Below, in pieces: positions 44,888-54,803 of a DNA stretch of 64,000 bases. The stretch's first letter is position 1. Each line of letters starts with the position of its first letter. The position numbers and the translations under genes were made by a program. The notes under the pieces were generated by a model. That model saw nothing but the letters and a program-made list of their open reading frames with translations. It was not told the DNA's origin and searched no databases. Source of the DNA: Cricetomys ansorgei (Eukaryota; Chordata; Mammalia; Rodentia; Nesomyidae); the NCBI GenBank assembly GCA_026225945.1, contig JAMJFZ010000289.1, forward strand, positions 861,001 to 925,000. The letters are read 5' to 3'.

Positions 44888-45829
44888 GTACCTTCCATCT
44901 TAATCTTCGTAATTCCTCATTTTAGACAACCAGTGGCTGGCAGGGCTAGAGAGCAACTCAATTAAATGTAGGCCCATTTGGTGAGCCCTCGCCAGGGCTT
45001 GCTGAGAGACTCAGTTTACAAATCAGTATTGTTGCTGATGGGGGTTTGAAGCTATGTTTTCAAAATTCATCTTCATAAGGAGAAGCAAATCCTGACACAC
45101 AGCCGCTTAACTGTTCTCTGTTTTGGTGTTTGGTTTGTTTGTTTTTCAGGTTGTGTTACATTCAGAACACAGTTCCAGGGTCAGATTGTTATTTGAGACT
45201 AATTTCTTTCTTCTACTATGAATCCTAAATGATATCAGCTCCATTCAAAAAAAAATTTGTTTTTTAAAGGTTTTGCCAGATCATGTATTATTTCTGCTTC
45301 AGGAAGGGAATGACCACAATACTTCCTTAAACAGGATGGCACAGACCTGATGGGTTCTGTTAATTTCCTATTTCCGTCCTCTTCAGTTTAGTACTGTAAG
45401 ACAAATATCTCTGAAGCAAAGCAAATTTGAAGATGAATTTGAGTCCGTTGCATTTGGATTTGAACATAGTTGCAATGATGTTAACTTCCTTTAAGAATAG
45501 AATTCTGCTGTTTTGTTTTGAAACAAGGTCTCTTGTAACCCAGGCTGACTGCAGACTTGATATGCAGTTGAGAATGGCCTTTCATTTCCAATCACTGTAC
45601 CTCTGTATCCCAGGTGTTAGGACTGCAGGCGTGTGCCACCATGCGGGATTTGGGGTGGGCTCCGTGCATGTTGGGCAAGCACACTATTAACTGAGCCACA
45701 TCTCCAGTCCTGTGCTAGTCTTTAAAACTGTTTCAAGCAAAATAGCTGTGTAGTTTTTATTATTATTATCAATTCTTAGGTGACGTTTGACTTGATTACC
45801 TGTGAGACTAATTTGTTTCTTGCTTATAG
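44888..45829 (+). other. Intron K-L (0.94 kb)
   Basis: It holds an antisense SINE at 45515-45720 and nothing else recognised. The acceptor is ttcttgcttatag|. Confidence 0.75.
45515..45720 (-). mobile_element. B4/ID-B1-type composite SINE, antisense
   Basis: 'gttttgaaacaaggtctctt' (B1-like), 'ttaggactgcaggcgtgtgc', 'caccatgcgggattt', then an ID-like head in reverse, 'tgggcaagcacactattaac' and 'tgagccacatctccagtcc'. Confidence 0.6.
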
Positions 45830-45974
45830 GTGAAATTATCCATGAGCGATTTAGCCAGAAGGACCTAAGCAGCAAGACCATCCTTTACATCATCAACCCA
45901 ACTTTGCAAATAAATTCAGATATCCTGGAATTTCAGGTCATGGACCCCGCAGGGAACGCTGCCACTCCTCAAAG
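45830..45974 (+). CDS. Frem1: Frem1 exon L: end of CSPG repeat vii
   Basis: A 145-bp exon, phase 1 in and phase 2 out. It has no ATG near its start and is not visible as a start-codon frame. It encodes [19 protein letters not shown] (family FSQKDL motif), [16 protein letters not shown] and [13 protein letters not shown]. The donor AG|gtgact has C at +5 and is weak. This is the last CSPG repeat, since the next exons read as Calx-beta. Confidence 0.9.
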
Positions 45975-47230
45975 GTGACTTTTGATCATTCGTTGGTTCT
46001 ACATATCATGTTTAACAAGTATCCAATTAAGAAAGTGAAATAATAGTTTCCAAGCCAGACATAACAGGACAAAATCGGCAGACTATTTCATAAATCTTAC
46101 AATTTATTTAGGAGAAGGGATTTCTGTCATATTATTTCTAGACAACAGGAAAGCCGTGGCCTTCCAGATTATCAAAACATTAAAAGGTTAAGCAAACAGC
46201 ATCTTCTTTATCATGCCTTTAAATGTATCCCCTTTTGCACACTGGGAAGTTGCTGTTAGAGGGCTTTCAGGACTGAGCTCAAAGCGGTTGTGTGCACGCT
46301 GCAGCCAGAGGTCACTCTAGGACCGTGCTAGTCACCGCTGGCTTCTGAGCTATGGAGTGGGCACGGGTGGGGGTGGATAAAATAGTCAGGAAGCAGCAAC
46401 CAAATAAATTCTCTTACGATGAGGAGAGCAAGAAAATGCACTGCGCCTCTGCAGGCTAACAAGCCTTATAGGCAAGATGGAGGAAGCATGAGCAAAAGTC
46501 GACTTGAGGGGACATTAAGTGATGGGTAGAAACACAAATGTATAAGATGTAGGATACCGGCCGTAACAAGAACAAATCCTCAATATTAACGAGATTAACA
46601 GAGCAGGGTAATTTGGTGACTGTGCCTCCTTTCCAGATGCTTCTTGGATGTAGACCTTGAATAATTTACTGGCTGACAGATGGTCATAATGAAGGTCCGC
46701 CCGTCCGTTTCTTGTGCTACATTAGTTTTCTTTATTTACTGCTCTTCCCAGACACCTCAGAGAAAAGTTACCCCGTTCCTTCTAAATCGTGTATTCACCA
46801 TATTAGGGGCATGTAGAATAGCATAAACGAGCAAAGACCTACTGTGCTCCCCTTATGATGTTGGATGGGGAGAGAAACGTGTTGAAATGTTCTCAGTACC
46901 GCTGTTTTTCTCCCCCCCCCCACTGTAGTGTAGTTCCACCATTCTCCAGCAGAGGTTGCTATAGTCATTGTTAGCAAAACACTGGTATCCTGTGACCGAA
47001 AAGTGTCCTGGCATCTGCGGTCTGCTCAAATGCAGTTCCTCACCGAGTCTATTAACTAACCCTGCAGACTTTGGTCCAGTGGCTGCCATATGCTAGACTC
47101 ACAGCACCGGGAGTTAGGAAACAGGAATGAACAAGGAAGACCAGGTGCCTGCACTTAAAATCCTGAGATTATAAACAAAAACAAATGCTCCTCACCCATT
47201 AAACTGCCTCTACCTAAGGGAACTGATCCC

Positions 47231-47260
47231 TGGGGCTGGGGTCGGGGGTGGGGTGGGGTT
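47231..47260 (+). other. G-rich tract with G-quadruplex pattern
   Basis: Five G4-G5 blocks separated by one or two bases (gggg ct gggg tc ggggg t gggg t gggg). This fits the standard quadruplex pattern on the + (coding, RNA-like) strand. Confidence 0.75.
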
Positions 47261-47400
47261 GGTCACCGTGTAAAGAATGGATAGCAATGACTTACCTTTT
47301 TCAAACAAATATGTTTGTTTTCAAGAAAACATTTTAAACTTATGCTCCAAAGATATTACCAAGTTGACTTCATTCAGCTTTATAATCTTTTAAAAAACTG

Positions 47401-47820
47401 TTCTACCGAAAGGCGTAGTATGGGCCATACTTGCCCCTGAGCTAGTGCAAAACTCTGGTCCGCCACGTGTCAGCGTGGTGTGCATGCAGACTTTCCCCCA
47501 GCAATAGCAGGAGATTTCCTCGCACATATACCCGTTCATGCTGTATAGTCTGTGAGGACATCGCTTCCCGAAGAGGCTTTGTGCTTTGGGGTAACACAAG
47601 AGTTACTACTCAAGTCAGAGCAGAATTCGCAGCGCTCAGATGGCAGAGTTACTGCTTCCGGGGAAGCTATTTTGGATCGGCGTGCCTGCTTGCGCAGGGA
47701 TCACTTTTCACAGGCTGGAGATGTTCCCATCACCTCGAAGTGACTCGAACCCTCGAAGGAAAAAGCCTGCAGACGGCTAATGCAAAAATAACTCGAACTT
47801 GGTTCCAACATGCTTTATGT
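47401..47820. promoter_or_regulatory. CpG-rich intronic block, function unknown
   Basis: I count 20 CpG sites in 420 bp at roughly half GC, close to the number expected without CpG loss. The surrounding intron has very few. It includes tcgaa repeats around 47735-47758 and an open frame of 161 codons with no recognisable domain. It may be an unmethylated regulatory element or a recent insertion. Confidence 0.4.
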
Positions 47821-47974
47821 TGTTTTCTTTTGAGTGGGCGGGGAAGTAGAGATTGCTCAGCATCTGTCTCCACAGAGTTTGTATGGAATAGTCATGCCCA
47901 AGTAGATTCTTTTTTTTTTTTTCTTTCTGAAACTAGGCACACATTTTTCTGATAACAAACACAGGAAGGTGGCC

Positions 47975-48202
47975 CAACTTTCAGGTGCTTGTTCAGGCCT
48001 GATCACCTGAGCTTATTCCCCGGGTCCAACTCTCAAGAGTTGTCCTCTGACCTCCATACAAGTGGCATTTTTGCTCTTGTACACACACACACAGACACAC
48101 ATGCATGCACATAAACATACATACACACACAGACACACAGACACATACACACACGCATGCATACACACAGACACATACACACACATACATACACAAACAC
48201 AT

Positions 48203-48245
<43 letters not shown>
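47975..48245 (+). mobile_element. Rodent SINE 3' part with long CA tail
   Basis: 'cctgatcacctgagcttatt', 'cccgggtccaactctcaag' and 'agttgtcctctgacctccat' are the 3' half of a B2/B4-group SINE. CA/ACACAG repeats run from 48080 to 48244. Confidence 0.7.
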
Positions 48246-48248
<3 letters not shown>

Positions 48249-48359
48249 GTTTTAAAAACTGAATTCCAAATAGTGCTTTGTCTTCACAAAGCAACCAGCA
48301 AGAGCCTACTTACGTCACAATACGAATCACTGACATTTGGAATTCTATTATATTCATTT

Positions 48360-48490
48360 CTAGTTGTTCAGCTAATCATCGAAACCATGTACATTTGGTT
48401 ACCATCATAACCCAGAGATTGCAGGCGAGGAAACAGAGGCATGGAGCTGGAAAAGACTTCCACACTCACGTAGCTGGAGACTGAGGGAGC
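48360..48490 (-). repeat. MIR-like relic, antisense
   Basis: 'gcaggcgaggaaacagaggc', 'tcacgtagctggagactgag' and 'ggagctggagttca' follow the antisense MIR core order. Confidence 0.4.
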
Positions 48491-48670
48491 TGGAGTTCAC
48501 CACTTGTTAACCCCTGTGGCCTGTCACCCTGCGCTGTCCCTGTGCCCTTCCTTCATGCTGGCTAAGCCGGTCTTTCCCTGTAGGCATTCGACATCCAAGC
48601 TGCAAGGGAGAAGGAATATCTATCCGTTAAGGACCTTAAGGTTTTCCTGTTTGTTTGTTTTGTTTTTGGT

Positions 48671-48749
<79 letters not shown>
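48671..48749. repeat. (TG)n(AG)n compound microsatellite
   Basis: A TG run of about 20 units followed by an AG run of about 19 units. Same order and strand as 10203-10282. Confidence 0.97.
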
Positions 48750-48752
<3 letters not shown>

Positions 48753-50274
48753 TGAATAACAACTGTCATCATTGATGTGTCCTCAATATCTAATGCTCCG
48801 GAAGTCACAGTATAGATGATTACCCTCTAGACACGGAGCGGAGCAAATCTGCACTTTGGTTCCACCATTGAGTGATTGCTCACAACAGCCATCTGATCTG
48901 TACAATGGGGACAACGACACAATTACTGTAGATAGACAAGAGAGGTCCAACATACAGAAGAATCTTGCATTTAAGTTCTTAGCAAATGCATCTTGGGGTC
49001 CTTACTGCTAGTGTTAATCCCCCTGAGTTTTTATGTTAATTCAATAGATTGTTTGAAGAAGTATCCTGAAATATTTGGTGGGTTAAAGCCTATCTCTAAT
49101 TGGATATTGATTTTAAGATGATTCACAAAGCAAAGAGTCCATATGGCTATTCACGATAAGCTAAATGCTGTTATTTTGTGAATGTACGTTCTGTGTACTA
49201 TTAGACCTGAAGGATCAATAGATGTTCTATTTCATCAAACATAGGAAAGTTTGGCCTGGATGAGATTAATCAAGTTACCAAAAGCTGGCTAGTTGGTGAG
49301 GGTGTTTAATTATATCACATCAAAACTCACTAAGCAGATCGTGTTTTGGGAGTCAGCGAGAAAGGGCTCATTTGCAGCATGTCTCTCCTTAGAGCCTAGG
49401 CACCACCTCCCCTCCCTTCCCCTCACCCATCCAGGTTAACGCAGGTGACAGTAGTCATGGAACGCATTTGGAAGACACTGTCCTAAATAGAAGCCACTTT
49501 ATAACATTGAAATCCACAGATACTTGCCTCAAGGTTTAGATTTGGCTAAGTGCCTAAATTCTATTTAGTGTGTTAGGTGCCTAAAACACAATTCTCCAAA
49601 GCTTATAAGGAAATTAGACTCTGCATCGAAATAATTGTCTCCAAGCCAGAGAAGAGCGACAGCTGAATGCAAACCTTGACCTTCAGACCTCAGAGAGCTT
49701 ACTCCTTACTGGCTCTGGCCTTGGCGTGACTCACTCACAAGCTTGCTCTGTTCTCAGGCTCAGGTTGACTTTCCAGATGATCTACAGAACCCAAGCAAGG
49801 TGCACAGGGCCCACAGAACTCATTGAAAACATCTTTGTGGACCAGAGAATGAAGCCAACTTACACCAATGCAATTTTCTTCGTTCATGTTCCATGTGGAC
49901 CTCTTTAGTATGCCTTACCCCTGCCCCCCCCCGCCCCCAAAAAAGAGAAAAAAAATTAACTTCAAAGGAAAATTTGGTCCCCACGGACCTTCTCATTCAG
50001 TGGCTTCTCTGAGCACTGAGTCTTGTACTCTCTGGCAACTGCACCCAGCTGTTCTGTTACTCAGTCCTTGGCCTTGAAAGGGAAAAGTCAAAAGAAATGT
50101 AAACGGAAAGGAATTTCTATCAGGCAAACTTTAAAACAGCGTTTATGAAACACCTTGTGGGGGAGAGGTTGAAACCATTTGCTCACTAATGCCTACACGT
50201 TGCCTATAGCCCAGAGTTAACATGTTTATCCCCAGTCTAGATCTATGGAAAACACAGAGGAAGGGAAAGAAAAC

Positions 50275-50440
50275 GACACTTATTAAGCACCCACTGTGTA
50301 CAGGTGCTTTGTACACATTAACCAATTTTAATTTTAAGCATTTGACACGCGCTTAATTCTCCTCATTTTACGATAATGAAAACCGAAGCCTGGAGAGACG
50401 GAGGAACTGACCGCATTCGCACGCTAATGAACGGTTGCGA
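50275..50440 (-). repeat. MIR/L2-like relic
   Basis: 'ttattaagcacccactgtgt', 'taattctcctcattttacga' and 'gaaaaccgaagcctggagag' match the common ancient repeat order. Confidence 0.45.
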
Positions 50441-50684
50441 AGTGTGCTTGATGCCAGTGTTTGTTTTCTCGGCTCACTCAGCTGCCTCTTGGCTAACCAC
50501 TCCCCACTCTCAAGAGAAAATGAAAACTGGAAAGCACAGGTGTTCAAAGCATGAGGTTATCAGGCTTAATAGCATCGTCTCTGAATTGATAAACCTTAGA
50601 TGGAATGCTTAGAAAAATACGTTTTAGCATGTCAATTTTCTGAAGTCAGGCGCTGCTTGATTGTAAGTGAAGAGCTAGTTATAG

Positions 50685-50908
50685 CAGTGTTTCTCAACCT
50701 GTGGGTCGTGACCCTTTTGGGGAGCGGATGACCCTTTCACAGGGGTCGCCTAAGACCATCTGTGCACCAGATACTGACATTATGATTCGTAACAGTAGCA
50801 AAATTACAGTTATAAAGTAACAACAAAAAGCAATTTTATGGTTGGAGTCACTGCAACATGAGGAGCTGTGTTAAAGGGTCACGGCATTAGGAAGGTTGAG
50901 AACCACCG
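50685..50908 (+). mobile_element. URR1-type hAT-Charlie DNA transposon, complete
   Basis: A 224-bp element with terminal inverted repeats: cagtgtttctcaacct at the left and ggttgagaaccaccg at the right. A perfect 8-bp target duplication agttatag flanks it at 50677-50684 and 50909-50916, as expected for hAT. The body has 'acaggggtcgcctaagacca' and 'agcaaaattacagttataaa'. Non-autonomous, with no transposase frame. Confidence 0.9.
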
Positions 50909-53627
50909 AGTTATAGGAATAATGACTTAATCATCATTTTAGCTTCTGTGAACCCTTTTACTGAGAAGCTCACCACACTTAATGAGCACTCGTGGATGCT
51001 CAGGCAACTCCTTTGAAGTGTGACTTGTCTTGAGTATACTTTGAGAGGTAACAGCTCTTATTAACCTAGATTGATGCCCCAGATACCAAACTGATGTCCT
51101 AACCCTGAGTGTTTATTTCAGCTTGTTGTTCCTTCATATACGTGAATCAAATAGCTACATCATGAAATATCAAAAAGCACAGATTGTTGTATTTTTTTTA
51201 AACTGTAGAGCAGGATCTCTTAGCATTGACACCGTCAGTGCGTAGGGAAACATAATTCTTTGTCATGGCCAATGTCCTGTGCACAGCCGCTAAACAGCAT
51301 CCTTCCCCTCCACCCGCCAAATGTCTGGACCATGCTTCTGCCACTTGTGACAGCCAGCACTTCTCTCTAGATAATGCCCAGTGTTGAGAGCTACAACGTG
51401 CCTCAGAGAACAGCAAACCTGCCGGTGAAGGAACTGCGGTTTGCCGCTGGTCACTTGTATTGATGCCGCCTTCCATTCTAACGAGGTCAGAATAATGGCC
51501 TGAGAGTGCGGAGTAAGTCAGACTTGTAAAGAATGTGCGCAAGTTTCCGGGCCTGGAATTACTTTCAAGATGTAATGGGAGATGCTAATGATGGTGGGAA
51601 AGGCCATGTCTGGTGGTCCTCTGCACCCAGGAAAACAATGGACAGACAATTGTTGAGCACTCTGCGGCACGTTGCCCTCCAAACTCCCCAAGCGTGTTGT
51701 CACACATAGGGAAGCAGAGGCTGCTCCCCCGGAGCATGCTCAGTATCACATAAACTAGATAGTGTGCCCTACGTGAAAACATACATCAGGATAAGGGCGA
51801 TCAAAGAGAATTAGACTTCGGTGAAGAATCTGCTATGTTAAAAGTGAGGTGCCCCAACACCTTTCCTTATGTCTGACTGCTTCGACTTACTAAGTGGCTG
51901 AGAGACCAGAAGCCTCAAGGCGTGTAACCCAGTTTCAGTGTCTTCTGTTTTCCAAAGTGGTTGCTGGAGACCAACATTTAGCTTCTACGAAGAATCAAGC
52001 TCCTCTACTGTGGTGACTATCTCCAGACTGGTAGCTCTCAGCTGAAGGTGTCTTTCTTCCCAACGGACATCTGTAAAGTCTGGAGATAGTTGTGATGGTT
52101 GTGAGCAGGGTAAAGTACAAAATGTACCCACTGTGGGGAGATCAAAGGTGCTACTAGACCTTTCAGAGTCCAGGCTGCTACCCACAGCAAAGAATGCCTG
52201 ACTCTGTTGTCCACCGTGTGAGGTGGAGAAGCCCTGACGTAGGGGCTCTGCCAGTCGGCTTGAAAAGTTCACCAGGTGGGTTTCACACAAGGTACATTGT
52301 TTACTTTACCCATAGAGTGTACACTCCTCGGTGGTAAGAAGAGGGTCCGTTAGAAGTGAAGACATCACTCTAACCTTATGTGCACTTCCAGATTGTTCTT
52401 ATAGGCTCTTACATCTGAATGTCTACCCAGTACAAAATCTACAGTCATGTAGATTCTTACAGGGAGAGTTCCAAAGTGGTTGACAAAATTTTTTCTCTTT
52501 TTCCTGGTATTTGCATTGAGTTTAAGAATGGAAGGAGCTTTGCAAATACACTACTGCAAAAAAAAAAAAAATTACATTCAGAACATACTGTACATACTCT
52601 GTGGGTATATGGGATATAGAGACTTTCCTTTTAAAAATATTTTTTCTAGAAAAATCTATAGCCTGAGTTAAGTTTCATGACTTTTCAATAGCTATTTATT
52701 ATTTATAGTGAATAGTTTTTAAGAAAAATATAAAAGGAATATTGTGTGGTGACAACCTTAACCTACAGGCATCACGGAAAGTCAGGTGGAGCACCCAGAG
52801 AACACACATGCACACCCTCAAACACTTGAGAACCTTTGTTCTTTGGAGTGAATAGCCTTCTGAATCGTTCCCTTCTTGATGTAGATCAGCAATCCAATTG
52901 CATTTAGTGTTGGGCCTTAAGGTCATAAGGATCTCCTTGGCGGCATGGAGTTTTGCGTATAATGGTTAGCATTGGCAGTGGGCGGACCCGCAGGACTGGC
53001 CTTTGAAGATCACTGAGTCCTGGGGGACTTAGCTCAAATCCATCCACATGTATCAGTTCCCATTTCTCCGAACTCCTTCTTTTTTTTTTTCTGTCTTGTT
53101 TACCTAGATCCTTTAGGAATCCAATGAAACGTGTCATTTCTATTGGCATTTGCATTGTCCCCATTGGCTATTGTTACTCTTACATATGTTTAATGCTAGA
53201 CTTAAATTCTGTTGTGTCAATTACCAGCGAGTGAACTGATATTTTTTTAATATAATGATGCTTTTCTTCAAGTCATTTTTATGAAATCTGGCATGCAGCA
53301 GCAATGTCTCATAACTATTGAATAAACACGTAAGAGTACAATACACATATTTTAGAGCCCCTGTAGTAAGTCTGCGCTACAGTGTCACTCCACCCCAAGC
53401 CCATTATCCTTAGCTAACAGCAAGCACTACTGGATATATTTTGTTGGTGAACTTCGTATAATGTGGCATTTGACCCCTGAAAGGATAAGCTAGCTAGTTC
53501 TTGAAACTTTCTGTCCTTAGTCTTTTGCTTTTAAGGTCATTAGATGACAACCATCAAATATGACAATTTATATCAAATGTAAGATCTATTCACGATACAT
53601 CAGAAATGTTTACAAATCATATTCAGC

Positions 53628-53815
53628 TAGATATAGTTGGCCCTCTGTGTTCTACTGGAGGTTTTGCAGATATAACCGACCACAATTCAAAGTTATTTAT
53701 TAAAGGATTATGTCATGCTGAACATGGACAGCTTTCTTTCTTGTCATTAGTCTCTACACGATGCAGTAAATCAGCTATTTACACGGCATCTGCCCTGTAT
53801 TTGGTATTGTACGTG
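53628..53815 (+). mobile_element. Tigger/MER2-like DNA transposon relic (left end)
   Basis: 'agttggccctctgtgttcta', 'ctgaacatggacagctttct', 'cttgtcattagtctct' and 'cagctatttacacggcatct' match the left part of the Tigger/MER2 group. The 140-codon open frame starting at 53606 runs through it and is not transposase. Confidence 0.65.
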
Positions 53816-54130
53816 CAGGCTGTGTGCGACCTGAAAGTCTACACATGTCAGCCTCAGCGGTGGGCCCTGGACCTGCTCTTCTGTGGACACGAAGGGATGA
53901 CTAGGGTTACACCCAGGCTGCACAGTATTATAGCTCTTTTGCATCCACAGGAAGAGGAACAGGGGTTAGGCATGAAGCATGTAGACCCTTTAATTTCTGA
54001 GTGCATGCTGAGGGTAGCTGTTCATTAAAGTGAACCCAAGTTCAGAGATTTTCCTAGAATGAATGGACTCACGAACACCTCATGCTACTGGTTCCTTTCC
54101 CTTCACACACTCAAATTTGAGCCTCTACCT

Positions 54131-54355
54131 CAGTGCTTCTCAACTTTCCTAATGCTGCGACTCTTTAATACGGTTCCTCTCCTGTGATGATCCCCCCAGC
54201 CACAACATTATTTTTGTTGTTAATTCCTAACTGTAATTTTGCTACTGTTATGAATCATAATGTAAATATCTGATATGCAGATGGTCGTAGGTGACCCCTG
54301 TGAAAGGGTCATTCGACACTCGAAGGAGTTGTGACCCACAGGTTGAGAACCGCTG
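54131..54355 (-). mobile_element. URR1-type hAT-Charlie DNA transposon, antisense
   Basis: A 225-bp copy of the element at 50685-50908 in the opposite orientation: cagtgcttctcaac at the left, ggttgagaaccgctg at the right, with 'aattttgctactgttatgaa' inside. The target duplication is no longer clear. Confidence 0.88.
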
Positions 54356-54673
54356 TCTGTCTAATCACGAACAACTGTGGGACTTCTGGGAATCTTTTCC
54401 TCTTACTTATTTCCTTTATAAAATAGAATTTCTAAAACTGTCTCTGTTCACTCACAGGGTCATTATAAGGATCAAATGAGATAATGCAAAAATTCGTCAT
54501 GGACAAACATTCCAAAAAGGCGTGAGGAGTTTGTGTCATTCTGTGCATGGGTTAACCAAACCCCTTTGCTGCTGTGACAGAACTCAGTGCTCAGTCTCCC
54601 ATCTGGCTGAACATATTGAGGGACAGCATTATGGGTACCTTATGAACCCCTTTCTCCTTTTTCCCACGTACAG

Positions 54674-54803
54674 CTTGGAGCTGAAGTGGTCTCACATCGA
54701 ATGGTCCCAGACTGAATACGAGGTCTGTGAGGATGTGGGCTTTCTTCCCTTGGAGGTTACCAGGAGGGGATATTCCATGGACTCAGCCTTTGTGGGCATA
54801 GAG
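54674..54803 (+). CDS. Frem1: Frem1 exon M: start of Calx-beta domain
   Basis: A 130-bp exon, phase 2 in and phase 0 out, acceptor tttttcccacgtacag|. Joined to exon L it reads [20 protein letters not shown], then [20 protein letters not shown] and VGIE. The pattern Y-x-V-x-E-x-x-G-x-x-x-L-x-V-x-R-x-G is the standard first half of a Calx-beta domain, the fold also found in Na/Ca exchangers and integrin beta-4. The donor |gtaaca is acceptable. Confidence 0.93.

Larger units (their letters stand above)
45975..54673 (+). other. Intron L-M (8.7 kb)
   Basis: Contents: a CpG-rich block (47401-47820), a SINE with CA tail (47975-48245), a MIR-like relic (48360-48490), a GT/GA repeat (48671-48749), a MIR/L2-like relic (50275-50440), two rodent hAT elements (50685-50908 and 54131-54355) and a Tigger-like relic (53628-53815). 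45975-47220, 48760-50270 and 50920-53600 show no recognised feature. Confidence 0.72.

Noticed and set aside
47467..47952. 161-codon + strand frame in the CpG-rich block
   Set aside because: No start context, domain or splice evidence. Elevated GC and CpG reduce chance stops. The block itself is kept as a finding.
53606..54028. 140-codon frame as a possible transposase
   Set aside because: It runs through a Tigger-like non-coding end and unrelated sequence, with no transposase motif.
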